A stretch of 64,000 bases of DNA from Vreelandella andesensis (GTDB lineage Bacteria > Pseudomonadota > Gammaproteobacteria > Pseudomonadales > Halomonadaceae). A program made the position numbers and the translations under genes. The notes under the pieces were generated by a model. That model saw nothing but the letters and a program-made list of their open reading frames with translations, ran no database searches and was not told where the DNA came from. The DNA lies in the NCBI RefSeq assembly GCF_003989795.1, contig NZ_RZHG01000002.1, positions 78,288 to 142,287 on the forward strand, written 5' to 3'. Every line of letters starts with the position of its first letter. Position 1 is the stretch's first letter. This document shows, piece after piece, positions 1-8,532 of the stretch.

Positions 1-453
1 CGTATTCACCAACTGTACATCTAATTGAAGATGAATACTGGGTGGGGAGGCGTCGTACTCACTTTGGAAGTGGCGCAGCTCGCTAAGTAGCAGTACATCA
101 TGGGCCAATCGGTCGCTACTCACGCTGGTGAAGAGTTGGCGCTGCTGTAGGTCTGAAATTAAGCGCGCTTGAAGCATATCAGGGGCGTTTTCATGCCAGC
201 GAGCACCCTCATACACGTTCACCACATTACCTTGTGGATACACCACAATACGGTTGCTGTTAAGCAAGTGACCTGCTCCCGGGGTGGCGATGCCCAGCCG
301 TAAGGGGAAGCTAGTTGCCGCTTGCGTAGCCGGAGAGTTAGGAGACGGTAGCCGATAGAGCGTTGCGGGGTTGCTTTCGGGCAGTATTGAACAGCCTGCG
401 CTTAATAAAAGCGCCGTTAATATGATGATGCTAAACGTAGCACGCAAGCTCAT
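1..453 (-). CDS. ABC-type transport auxiliary lipoprotein (partial)
   Basis: This is the N-terminal 151 residues of a lipoprotein; the rest lies beyond the left edge. The start reads MSLRATFSIIILTALLLSAGC, a signal peptide with a lipobox (LSAGC, Cys about residue 21), followed by SILPES and TLYRLP. That is the usual opening of the ABC_trans_aux/PqiC-like family, which places a lipoprotein in the outer-membrane part of an MCE lipid transport system. Its ATG overlaps the stop of the upstream MCE gene as ATGA, so the two are translationally coupled. The family role in moving phospholipid between membranes is known for relatives; the substrate here is not shown. Confidence 0.85.
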   Translation of the reverse strand, partial: MSLRATFSIIILTALLLSAGCSILPESNPATLYRLPSPNSPATQAATSFPLRLGIATPGAGHLLNSNRIVVYPQGNVVNVYEGARWHENAPDMLQARLISDLQQRQLFTSVSSDRLAHDVLLLSELRHFQSEYDASPPSIHLQLDVQLVNT

Positions 454-1391
454 GGACGAAACTCCTCTACCTGATCCCGGCCTAGGAAAAAGTCTGCCGG
501 ACTCTCTTCAAGTTGGCGAGTAATACGATCAAGGTTGTTTAGTGTAGAACGCAAAGCTGACAGTGCTGGGGCAATATCTTGTGCTCCTTGCAGTGTGCTG
601 TCGACAGCCCCTGCATTATCGTTAACCAGCTGTTCAATTCGTCGCGCGGCATTGGCTACATCGCGACTGGCGCTTTCAGCGCCTTGCATCATTTGCCGAC
701 CATCTTGGCGCAACAGCACGGTCGCTTCCTGGCTAAGAGTGTCGATACTCTCAAGGGTAGCCGTTGCTTGGCGTGACACCTCGCCGAATAGCGCCATATT
801 TTGATTAAGCGCTGTTTGTTGTGAGGCAATCATCTGTGTGATTTGCGCCATACTCGTCAAAATACTTCCGGCTTGTTCGCGGTTGCTGTCATTAAATAGT
901 TCATTAACATTAAGTAAAATAGAGTTAATGTTTTGGACCATTGTTTCGCCTTCATCAAACAGCGTGGCGATAGGAGAAAGGTCGGCGTTGATAAACGGTG
1001 CCATGTCATCGGTCTGATCTATCAAGCGTGGACTTTCGGGGGTGCCGCCATACAACTGAACCGACATACTGCCGGTAATGCTGGCAAACGCAAGCTTGGC
1101 ACGGGTATCTGTCTTAACCGGTGTATCCTCATAGACACGCACACTGGTAATCACTTGGCGGGGGTCGTCGGGGTTTAGCGTCAGTTCGGTCACATCGCCT
1201 ACTTCAATGCCGTTGTACTGCACCTTACTACCAATCGATAAACCACTGACATTGCGTTCGAACAGAATCCGGTAGGGCTGGTAATCGCGCTCCCCGGCGG
1301 CGTAGCTCATCCACAGCGCAAACAGAAGCACAGCCGCGGCAGATAATACGGTAAATAAACCGATGACGACGTGATGGGCACGGGTTTCCAT
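450..1391 (-). CDS. MlaD-family MCE domain protein
   Basis: This 313-residue protein has one N-terminal membrane anchor (about residues 8-28) followed by a periplasmic MCE domain (about 38-120, with GLSIGSKVQYNGIEVG, the typical glycine-rich MCE core). A long, mostly helical C-terminal region runs from about 140 to 310. MCE proteins form hexameric rings that carry lipids across the periplasm and dock on MlaFE-type ABC transporters. The gene is third in the order permease, ATPase, MCE protein, lipoprotein, with only 7 bases to the ATPase gene and a 4-base overlap with the lipoprotein gene. The single MCE domain makes it MlaD/PqiB-like, but the four-gene order is not that of the E. coli mla operon, so I give no gene symbol. 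Confidence 0.92.
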   Translation of the reverse strand: METRAHHVVIGLFTVLSAAAVLLFALWMSYAAGERDYQPYRILFERNVSGLSIGSKVQYNGIEVGDVTELTLNPDDPRQVITSVRVYEDTPVKTDTRAKLAFASITGSMSVQLYGGTPESPRLIDQTDDMAPFINADLSPIATLFDEGETMVQNINSILLNVNELFNDSNREQAGSILTSMAQITQMIASQQTALNQNMALFGEVSRQATATLESIDTLSQEATVLLRQDGRQMMQGAESASRDVANAARRIEQLVNDNAGAVDSTLQGAQDIAPALSALRSTLNNLDRITRQLEESPADFFLGRDQVEEFRP

Positions 1392-1398
1392 TGATCAC

Positions 1399-2223
1399 TT
1401 ACTCCTTTAAACCTGACGTTGATGCGTTAGCGGCGTATTGAGCGGCGCGCCCGCGAGGTCCATTAAAGTAGGCTTGCACCCACTCATCGTCAGTATTGGC
1501 GACATTTTCAAGCGTATCCGCCACTAATACGCGTTTCTGAGAAAGCACGGCGACGCGGTCACAGGCAGCATAGAGCGTATCTAAATCATGGGTAACCAAA
1601 AATACACTAAAGCCCAACGCATCGCGCAGCGTGACTAATAACTGATCGAAAGCGGCTGCCCCGATAGGGTCAAGACCCGCCGTTGGCTCATCAAGAAATA
1701 AAATATCAGGATCAAGTGCCAGCGCACGAGCCAGTGCTGCCCGCTTTACCATGCCGCCTGAAAGAGATTCAGGAAACTGCAGTGCTGCCTTAGCGGGAAG
1801 CCCAACTAAAGAGAGCTTGATGCGTGCCAGGTATTCCGCATCTTTTCGCGACAGTTTGGCGTGCTCAATAAGTGGTAAGGCAACATTTTCCTGCAAATTC
1901 AGAGAGCTGAATAAAGCCCCCCGTTGAAACAGCACGCCAAAGCGGCGTTCAACCTGACTTCGTTGTTGTTCATTTAACTCGTTAAGGCGAGATCCCAGGA
2001 CATCGATAGTGCCACCATTTGGGCGCTTTAAGCCCACAATGCTTCTCAACAGTACGGACTTACCTGTTCCTGAACCACCCACCACACCGAGAATTTCCCC
2101 CTGCTTTAACGTTAAATCGAGGTCTTCATGAACAATCACCGAGCCAAAGCGATTGACCAGCCCTTTAACAGTGATGACAGGTTGCTCGTCTTGTTCGTTT
2201 TCAGCTTGCGTCGTCGCTACCAT
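1399..2223 (-). CDS. MCE-system ABC transporter ATPase (MlaF-like)
   Basis: This 274-residue ATP-binding subunit powers the lipid transporter encoded with it. The Walker A motif GGSGTGKS is at residues 49-56, the signature LSGGM at about 154-158, and Walker B ILFLDEP at about 174-180, followed by the switch histidine in VTHDLD. The LSGGMVKR form of the signature, rather than LSGGQ, is characteristic of MlaF-type ATPases. The start overlaps the end of the permease gene by 7 bases, which indicates one transcript. The last 25 residues are rich in Ala and Gly and extend slightly past the usual MlaF end. I am confident in the family, less so in whether the system imports or exports lipid. Confidence 0.94.
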   Translation of the reverse strand: MVATTQAENEQDEQPVITVKGLVNRFGSVIVHEDLDLTLKQGEILGVVGGSGTGKSVLLRSIVGLKRPNGGTIDVLGSRLNELNEQQRSQVERRFGVLFQRGALFSSLNLQENVALPLIEHAKLSRKDAEYLARIKLSLVGLPAKAALQFPESLSGGMVKRAALARALALDPDILFLDEPTAGLDPIGAAAFDQLLVTLRDALGFSVFLVTHDLDTLYAACDRVAVLSQKRVLVADTLENVANTDDEWVQAYFNGPRGRAAQYAANASTSGLKE

Positions 2224-3326
2224 CCGAGCTCCATAAAGAACAGTGCAGCCAGCGCATCGATAAGGATGACCATGAAAATTGATTGCACCACGCTGGAAGT
2301 GGTGTGAGAGCCAACTGATTGCGCACTACCGCTGACTTTAAAGCCCTCGAGACAGCCAATAACGCCGATAACAAAGGCAAACACGGGCGCTTTGCTAAGC
2401 CCCACTAAGAAGTGGCTGACGGATACATCTTTTTGTAACGTGGTCATGAATTGGCTAATCGATATATCCAGCGAAAGCGTTGCCACCATGGCACCACCAA
2501 CGAGTCCGCTCAGCATTCCCACGAAAGCGAGCAGCGGAAGGCTAATGAGGAGGGCGATTACCCGGGGAAGCACTAAGAGTTCTATAGGGTCAAGTCCTTG
2601 GGCTTGAAGAGCATCAATCTCTTCATTGGACTTCATGGCACCTAATTGGGCAGTAAAGGCACTAGCGGTGCGTCCCGCCAGCAAAATTGCTGCCAGCAAC
2701 ACACCAAACTCACGTAAAAAAGAGAAAGCTACTAAATCGATCGTATATACCGTGGCCCCAAAATCTTGAAGCACAGTGGCTCCTAGAAAGGCCACTACAG
2801 CGCCCACCATAAAGGTTAGAAGCGCGACGATAGGTACTGCGTTTAGCCCGCTTGAATGAATATGCGCGATCGTTGCCGTAAAGCGCCAACGATGGGGGCG
2901 AAATAGCAGAGAAAACAGCGTTGCAAGCACCAGCCCAATAAACGCTAAAAGTTGACGCTGTTGTGACCATAGCCCCACCATTTGCTGGCCAACCGTCGCC
3001 AATGCATCAACGATACGGTTGTTATTTGCAGGCTCGACATCAAGAGGCGTCTCCATCGCCTCGGCAACACGCACTAACAGTGCCTGCTGTTTTGTGGGTA
3101 ACGAATTTGCCGCTTGTTGCTTGGCGTTTTCAATGCCCAGTAGCTTAACAATTAACGCAGCACCGGCTGTGTCTAGCTGGGTAATACCGCCCAGCGAGAC
3201 AGCATGATTTTTGGCAGTGTCGCCATACCGCGCCACTAACGATGTTAGTGCCTGATAATGAACTAGCGTCCACTCGTGTTGGAGCGATAGGTTCCCGCTT
3301 TCGCGGGTTATCCATTCGTTTGGCAT
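2217..3326 (-). CDS. STAS-MlaE fusion, MCE-system ABC permease
   Basis: This 369-residue inner-membrane permease fuses an N-terminal STAS-like domain (about residues 1-95, containing SLGGITQLDTAGAALIVKLL) to a MlaE permease domain (about 110-369). The permease part has about five hydrophobic segments and the family-typical stretches AILLAGRTASAFTAQLGAMK and EIDALQAQGLDPIELLVLPR. In E. coli the STAS partner MlaB is a separate protein; here it is fused to the permease, a known arrangement in other MlaE homologues. This is the first gene of the operon. An alternative reading frame over its 5' end has no family match. Three tandem 13-base repeats lie just upstream. Confidence 0.93.
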   Translation of the reverse strand: MPNEWITRESGNLSLQHEWTLVHYQALTSLVARYGDTAKNHAVSLGGITQLDTAGAALIVKLLGIENAKQQAANSLPTKQQALLVRVAEAMETPLDVEPANNNRIVDALATVGQQMVGLWSQQRQLLAFIGLVLATLFSLLFRPHRWRFTATIAHIHSSGLNAVPIVALLTFMVGAVVAFLGATVLQDFGATVYTIDLVAFSFLREFGVLLAAILLAGRTASAFTAQLGAMKSNEEIDALQAQGLDPIELLVLPRVIALLISLPLLAFVGMLSGLVGGAMVATLSLDISISQFMTTLQKDVSVSHFLVGLSKAPVFAFVIGVIGCLEGFKVSGSAQSVGSHTTSSVVQSIFMVILIDALAALFFMELGW

Positions 3327-3340
3327 CCCTGCTCCTCATC

Positions 3341-3379
3341 GACATTCACGACAGACATTCACGACAGACATTCACGATA
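3341..3379. repeat. Three tandem 13-bp repeats upstream of the MCE operon
   Basis: The unit gacattcacgaca occurs three times head to tail (3341-3353, 3354-3366, 3367-3379; the last copy ends in gata). It lies 15-53 bases in front of the STAS-MlaE start codon. It may be replication slippage or an operator array; nothing in the sequence decides between these. Confidence 0.8.
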
Positions 3380-3449
3380 TTGGTAACATTATGATGCATT
3401 CAAACGAGCGTTAGTAAAAGAGGTACCGTTCAGCTTATAAAAATTACGC

Positions 3450-5150
3450 TTATGAAAACTCACGCCATGCGGCATAAGTGCTTAGAAAAACACGCCCGGT
3501 CAGAGCCTCTAAAAAGTCACTTTTTTTGAGCTGATCCATAACAGGACCCTTCACTTCGGACAGGTGAAGTTTGACATCGGAATCTTTTAAACGGGCGTTG
3601 ATGGCATCCAAGCTTTCAAGCGCTGATGCATCAATCAAGTTAACGGCAGAACAGATAAGCACCACATGCTCGAGCTCAGGATAGCTGGCGACCAAATTAT
3701 AGACGGTATCTTCAAGGTAGCGGGCGTTCGCAAAATAGAGGCTTTCGTCGATCCGTAGGAGCGCCACATTGCTGATGGTTTCAACATCATGGCGTGCTGT
3801 ATTGCGGAAGTGTTCGGTATCTGGCACCCGGCCAACCAGCGCGCTATGGGGGCGGCTGGTGCGATACAGAAATAACGCGATAGAAAGGCTTACGCCACCA
3901 ATGATGCCAGCTTCAACTCCTTCAACCAGGGTCAGTAGAATTGTGACGGCCATTGCGGCGAAATCGCTGTGAGAGTAGCGCCATGTTTGGCGCAGCATGG
4001 GGATATCCACCAGAGTCAAAATAGACACGGTAATTGTCGCGGCTAACGTGGCAATTGGTAAGTAGTGAAGCCAACCAGTAAAGGCCATCGTTACTAAAGC
4101 AATCCCTAGTGCTGCGAAGGCCCCAGCAGCAGGTGTTTGCGCGCCGGCATCATAGTTGATGACCGTGCGTGACAGGCCACCGGTGACGGGCATGCCACTG
4201 GTAAACCCAGCGGCTAGATTAGCGGCCCCTAAGCCAATCAGTTCCTGGTTGGCAGAAATACGCTGGCGGCGTTTCGCGGCCAACATTTGCCCCATGGAAA
4301 CAGATTCCACAAACCCCACCAAGCTAATGAGCAGCGCGGGGATCAAGAGTGCACGCCATAAGGAGGTATCGCCCCATGGAAAGCTCAGTGCAGGCAGCCC
4401 GCTGGGAATGCTGCCAACGATGGCAACGCCTTGGTCGGCCAACTGCCAATGCCAGGTAGCTAGCGTGGTGATAGCCACAGCAAAGACGGGGCCAGCTTTG
4501 GTGATTAAATCGGCAAGTGTCTTAGGTATACCAATCGCACGAAGACTCTGTTTACCAAAGCGTCGCATTATGATGAGGAAAAATAGCGTGCCAGCACCGA
4601 TCACCACCGTATATAGGTTAACGGTGGGAAGATTAGGTAACAGCGTTACCACTCGCTCTACCAGTGTAAAGCCACTGCTGGAGACGCCTATCAGGCTGCC
4701 TAATTGGCTGACTGCAATCAGAATGCCCGATGCTGTTAAGAAACCAGAGATTACCGGATGACTTAAAAAGTTGCTAAAAAAGCCCATTTTAAGCGCACCC
4801 ATTGCGACCAATATTCCGCCAGAAAGTAACGAAAGTACCAGTGCTGCTTGTAAATAGTCAGCGCTGCCGGGGGTTGCAACAGAAGAGAGTGCTGCCCCCG
4901 TCATTAATGCAATGATGGCCACCGGCCCAACGGCCAAGGTGCGGCTTGTCCCTAAAAAGGTATACAAGAGTTGTGGCAAAATACTGGCATATAAGCCCAC
5001 CACCGCAGGCAAACCTGCAAGTAAGGCATAGGCTAACGATTGCGGAATAACCATCGCGGTTACGATGAGTCCCGCTAATACATCGGCGCCTAGCAGGCGC
5101 TTATGGTAGTGGGGCAACCATGTAAGAATAGGAAAATAGCGCTTAAACAT
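3450..5150 (-). CDS. SulP-family inorganic anion transporter with STAS domain
   Basis: This 566-residue SLC26/SulP protein has an N-terminal membrane domain of roughly 10-14 segments (residues about 20-420) and a C-terminal cytoplasmic STAS domain (about 440-550). The family signature is visible near residues 50-90 (PAVVGLYASILPQLLYTFLG followed by SRTLAVGPVAIIAL), and the STAS part has VVLICSAVNLIDASALESLD. Relatives move sulfate, bicarbonate or dicarboxylates with Na+ or H+; the substrate cannot be read from this sequence. The gene stands alone, with an upstream gap of about 120 bases and a minus-strand MCE operon downstream. Full length for the family. Confidence 0.93.
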   Translation of the reverse strand: MFKRYFPILTWLPHYHKRLLGADVLAGLIVTAMVIPQSLAYALLAGLPAVVGLYASILPQLLYTFLGTSRTLAVGPVAIIALMTGAALSSVATPGSADYLQAALVLSLLSGGILVAMGALKMGFFSNFLSHPVISGFLTASGILIAVSQLGSLIGVSSSGFTLVERVVTLLPNLPTVNLYTVVIGAGTLFFLIIMRRFGKQSLRAIGIPKTLADLITKAGPVFAVAITTLATWHWQLADQGVAIVGSIPSGLPALSFPWGDTSLWRALLIPALLISLVGFVESVSMGQMLAAKRRQRISANQELIGLGAANLAAGFTSGMPVTGGLSRTVINYDAGAQTPAAGAFAALGIALVTMAFTGWLHYLPIATLAATITVSILTLVDIPMLRQTWRYSHSDFAAMAVTILLTLVEGVEAGIIGGVSLSIALFLYRTSRPHSALVGRVPDTEHFRNTARHDVETISNVALLRIDESLYFANARYLEDTVYNLVASYPELEHVVLICSAVNLIDASALESLDAINARLKDSDVKLHLSEVKGPVMDQLKKSDFLEALTGRVFLSTYAAWREFS

Positions 5151-5271
5151 AAGCTCCTGGCGTCAGTTTTGTTGTTTTAAAACCCCAACCACTGGTGAGT
5201 CCGTTAGTTTAACGCGTTGTAGGGAAGATGTTGGTCTTTGCTTTCAAACAAAAAACTGTTCTGAACCGAAA

Positions 5272-5836
5272 GTGCTACTTCTTTTGCGATTATTTTGGCT
5301 GTTAGTGCCTTTGGCTGTGTTGGGCATTTCTGTATGGATGATGTCTGCATCTGGCGCTTTCCCCCATATTGCGTTGCTGCTGCTGGCGGCGGGTGCTAGT
5401 GCGAGCTTGATGCTGGTTGCAGTGATGACTGTTTATTCAGCAGATCAGGCCGCATTTGACGAAGCCTATTTTCGGTCTCAAACCCATTCGCGCAATGGTT
5501 CGCTTCGCGTAATGGTTCACTTCGCGGGCTTACCGGTTGATGAACCAAGCCAGCAGCACCGCTATCGCCTTGGAAGACGTATCGCACTACGCTGATCTCA
5601 TGGCTCAACGCCTTACCAAGTAGGAAGCCATGGCCAATGAGGCGTCATCGAGTATGAGCGCCATTGATGCCGCCATCATGCAAGTGAGTGCCAGCGCTTC
5701 CCAAGTGGCCTCACTTGCCGAGAATGCACGATCTTTCGGTACCCATTTACATTAACGGCAGACACTGGGAAGGCTTTCGCGTTGGTTATCAGACTGAAAA
5801 GTCAAACGACAGAGCGCTTGTTGTTGACTATCTGGC
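5272..5836 (+). pseudogene. Decayed methyl-accepting chemotaxis-like protein remnant
   Basis: The first 107 codons (GTG at 5272) encode two hydrophobic helices (about residues 2-22 and 28-52), then run out of frame. A second frame at 5629-5754 reads SSMSAIDAAIMQVSASASQV, the heptad style of a chemoreceptor signalling domain. A third at 5730-5800 reads HDLSVPIYINGRHWEGFRVGY, which resembles the C-terminal PIxVxGRHWGxxRxGY of many PAS or Cache chemoreceptors. Pieces from a membrane head, a signalling part and a tail in three frames suggest a chemoreceptor reduced by deletions and frameshifts. A 17-base tandem duplication (5491-5507, 5508-5524) lies at one break. Confidence 0.55.
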
Positions 5837-5861
5837 TGCTGAAAAGCGATTGGCATCCGCT

Positions 5862-6770
5862 TCAGATAGCCACTTTTTGGCGCGGACGTGACTGCCAAGA
5901 AGACCAAGAATAGAGTGCCAAGCCTGTCCAGATCATCACAAAGGTAATCAATTGGATGAGACCTAGAGGCTCGCCAAAGACGATGATCGCAATCAAAAAC
6001 TGAATGCTGGGGTTGATGTACATCAAAAAACCCAGCGTTGCTAGCCGTAAGCGACGTGCAGCCCCAGCAAAGGCCATCAATGGTAGGGCGGTTAACACAC
6101 CGCTAATTATTAACAGAGCACTCATTGGCACATCATGGATAAAGTGAGACTCTCCCTGCCAGCTAAGCCAAGTAATCGCTATTAAGGCGAGTGGAAACAG
6201 TAACAGTGTCTCTACAAAAAGGCCTGAAAGTCCATCAAGAGGTACTTGCTTACGAAATAGGCCGTAGCTACCAAAGCTAAGTGCCAGTAATAGGCTGATC
6301 CAGGGCAGCTCCCCAAGCATAATGAACTGTATTGCAATCGCCGAACTCGCCAAGCCCAGGGCAACCAGTTGAAGTCGTGCCATCACTTCACGTAGTACTA
6401 GTACTCCTAAAGCAACGTTGACCAGCGGAGTCAAAAAGTAGCCTAAACTGGCTTGTAACACCTGCTTACTTTCAACAGCATAAATATAAAGGCCCCAATT
6501 AAAGGCGATTAGTAACGCGCAAGCGAGTACACGCCCCAAGCGTTTAGGCTCGACAAGTGCTGCAACCACGGGTGGCCAGCGGCGCAGTATGCTGATTAAG
6601 CCGACCAAAAAAAGGCATGACCATAAAATTCGATGTATGAGGATCTCGAACGCAGGAATGCCATCAAACAGAGCGAAAAATAGCGGGAAACAGCCCCACA
6701 TGGTGTAAGCAGTTAGGCCAAACATAACGCCTTTAACCGCTTCAGGATCCCTTGATGCAGGTGGAAGCAT
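5862..6770 (-). CDS. rarD: EamA family transporter RarD
   Basis: This 302-residue inner-membrane protein has about ten hydrophobic segments in two EamA repeats (residues about 15-150 and 160-295). The opening PEAVKGVMFGLTAYTMWGCFPLFF and the internal GYFLTPLVNVALGVLVLREV are characteristic of RarD, named for chloramphenicol sensitivity in E. coli and Pseudomonas; its natural substrate is not established. The gene is divergent from the omega-amidase gene, with about 70 bases between the start codons. Its 3' end touches the tail of the chemoreceptor remnant on the other strand. Confidence 0.9.
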   Translation of the reverse strand: MLPPASRDPEAVKGVMFGLTAYTMWGCFPLFFALFDGIPAFEILIHRILWSCLFLVGLISILRRWPPVVAALVEPKRLGRVLACALLIAFNWGLYIYAVESKQVLQASLGYFLTPLVNVALGVLVLREVMARLQLVALGLASSAIAIQFIMLGELPWISLLLALSFGSYGLFRKQVPLDGLSGLFVETLLLFPLALIAITWLSWQGESHFIHDVPMSALLIISGVLTALPLMAFAGAARRLRLATLGFLMYINPSIQFLIAIIVFGEPLGLIQLITFVMIWTGLALYSWSSWQSRPRQKVAI

Positions 6771-6842
6771 AGCAGCCTCATTAATTAAAAATGTTAATCT
6801 AGCACACTATTGACGAACACACTGATGCAAAGGAGACATGGC

Positions 6843-7658
6843 ATGAGTCAACTGAAAACGAGCTTAGTACAGTGCGATTTGCGCTGGGAAGATCCTCAGG
6901 CCAACCATGCGCATCTTGAACGGCTGTTAGGGGAATTAGATAGCCACGATACCGATTTAATTGTATTGCCAGAGATGTTTGCCACTGGCTTTACCATGAA
7001 TTCACGGGAAATGGCCCAGCCCATGGCCGCGAGCCAGAGCGTTGCCTGGCTGCAGGCCCAGGCAAAGGCAAGAGGCTGTGTAATGACCGGTAGCGTGGCG
7101 ATTGTTGATGACGGGCAATACTACAACCGTATGGTCTGGGCTACCCCGGAAGGTGATGTGCAGTACTATGACAAGCGCCATTTATTTCGTATGGCCGGAG
7201 AGCATGAACGCTACGGTATGGGCAACGGCCGGAAAATTGTTGAACTGAAAGGCTTCAAGCTGCTGTTGAGCGTATGTTACGACCTGAGGTTTCCGGTTTG
7301 GATGCGCCAGCAGCCAGCAGAAGGCGAGCATTTCGAGTATGATGCGATGCTGTGTGTGGCGAACTGGCCTGCACCCCGGCGGCACCCATGGCGCACGCTG
7401 TTACAAGCGCGTGCCGTAGAAAACTTAGTTTACGTAGTGGGTGTAAACCGCGTCGGTGAAGATGCCAAAGGGCTCGCCTATAGCGGCGACTCTATGCTGG
7501 TCGATTTCAAAGGGGAACCGCTGATCGACCATCCTGCAAACTCCCCGTTTATCGAGACGGGGACGCTAGATAAAACGGACCTAGATGCTTTTCGTGAAAA
7601 ATTTCCTGCCTGGCAAGACGCCGATCGCTTTACGTTACTGCCAGGAGTGGGCCAATAA
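6843..7658 (+). CDS. Omega-amidase / nitrilase-family hydrolase (YafV-like)
   Basis: This C-N hydrolase is about 271 residues long. I chose the ATG at 6843 because AAAGGAGA sits 7 bases upstream; an in-frame TTG at 6810 lacks a ribosome binding site. The nitrilase catalytic triad is visible: Glu in VLPEMFATGF, Lys in YYDKRHLF and Cys in LLSVCYDLRFP. The sequence fits YafV/Nit2-type omega-amidases, which hydrolyse alpha-ketoglutaramate and related keto-acid amides and so repair side products of glutamine transaminases. The stop and the rsuA start overlap as TAATG, so the two genes are probably co-transcribed. Confidence 0.88.
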   Translation: MSQLKTSLVQCDLRWEDPQANHAHLERLLGELDSHDTDLIVLPEMFATGFTMNSREMAQPMAASQSVAWLQAQAKARGCVMTGSVAIVDDGQYYNRMVWATPEGDVQYYDKRHLFRMAGEHERYGMGNGRKIVELKGFKLLLSVCYDLRFPVWMRQQPAEGEHFEYDAMLCVANWPAPRRHPWRTLLQARAVENLVYVVGVNRVGEDAKGLAYSGDSMLVDFKGEPLIDHPANSPFIETGTLDKTDLDAFREKFPAWQDADRFTLLPGVGQ

Positions 7659-8362
7659 TGCGCCTTGATCGCTTTTTAAGTGAAACAACCCCGTTGACTC
7701 GCAGCTTAGCGAAGCGTGCGCTCAAAAATGGCGAAGTGACCCTGAACGGCGAGCCCATTAAACAATCAGCGACGCAAGTTGATACCCAGAACGATGAGGT
7801 GAAACTCAACGGCGAAATGCTTGCGCTAGTTGGGTTGCGTTACCTGATGATGCATAAGCCGCTGGAAGTAGAGTGCACCGCCCGCCGTGGGCTCTACCCA
7901 AGGGTGATTGATTTAATTGATCTTCCTAAAGTAGAGCGGCTGCAGCCGGTAGGGCGCCTGGATGTTGATACTACGGGGTTGCTGTTGCTGACCGATGATG
8001 GCCAATGGTCTCACCGTGTTACCTCTCCACGTCATCGCTGTGCAAAAGTGTATATCGCAGACTTAGCGGAACCTATGGAAGGTGACGCTGCCCAGTGGGC
8101 GATTAATCAAGTGGCGCAAGGGCTACTGCTCGATGGTGAAGAGACCTTAACTCAACCCGCCTTGCTAAGGTTCATTACCCCCCAGCAAGCGGAATTGACG
8201 ATTACCGAAGGGCGCTATCACCAAGTAAAGCGCATGTTTGTCGCGCTAGGTAATCACGTTAATGCCCTGCATCGCCGTTCGATTGGCGATGTAGTCCTGA
8301 CGGATGATCTAGCACCTGGCGAGTGGCGGGAGCTAACGCCAGAAGAAATTGCCAGCTTTTAA
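7658..8362 (+). CDS. rsuA: 16S rRNA pseudouridine(516) synthase
   Basis: This 234-residue protein has an N-terminal S4 RNA-binding domain (MRLDRFLSETTPLTRSLAKR, residues about 1-60) and a RsuA/RluB-type catalytic domain. The catalytic aspartate lies in GRLDVDTTGLLLLTDDG (about residues 107-123), and EGRYHQVKRMF is the conserved C-terminal motif. RsuA converts U516 of 16S rRNA to pseudouridine during small-subunit assembly. Length and motifs fit the family. It follows the omega-amidase gene with a one-base overlap and converges on the yej operon. Confidence 0.93.
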   Translation: MRLDRFLSETTPLTRSLAKRALKNGEVTLNGEPIKQSATQVDTQNDEVKLNGEMLALVGLRYLMMHKPLEVECTARRGLYPRVIDLIDLPKVERLQPVGRLDVDTTGLLLLTDDGQWSHRVTSPRHRCAKVYIADLAEPMEGDAAQWAINQVAQGLLLDGEETLTQPALLRFITPQQAELTITEGRYHQVKRMFVALGNHVNALHRRSIGDVVLTDDLAPGEWRELTPEEIASF

Positions 8363-8532
8363 ACACCCATAGCGTCATTGTTGTTGATATAACACGCTCC
8401 AGTCTAAGCACGGTTGTGTCAAGGCTGGGGCGTTTCTATGCGTGATGAAAACGTTATACCGTTATCTTTATTGTATAAACTAAAGTTTACTCAACTTTGA
8501 AAACGAAATAGAGAAACATAGAGTTGAGCAGA
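8363..8532. other. Convergent intergenic region with weak hairpin
   Basis: Between rsuA and yejF there is a possible stem (CGCTCCAG at about 8395 with CTGGGGCG at about 8426, one G-U pair) followed by TTTCT. It could end rsuA transcription, but the tail is short. No gene is seen. Confidence 0.35.

Noticed and set aside
4156..4761. Long 201-codon frame on the plus strand inside the SulP gene
   Set aside because: It is antisense to a clear transporter gene, and its composition (many Arg, Ser, Thr, Pro) is what a shadow frame shows.
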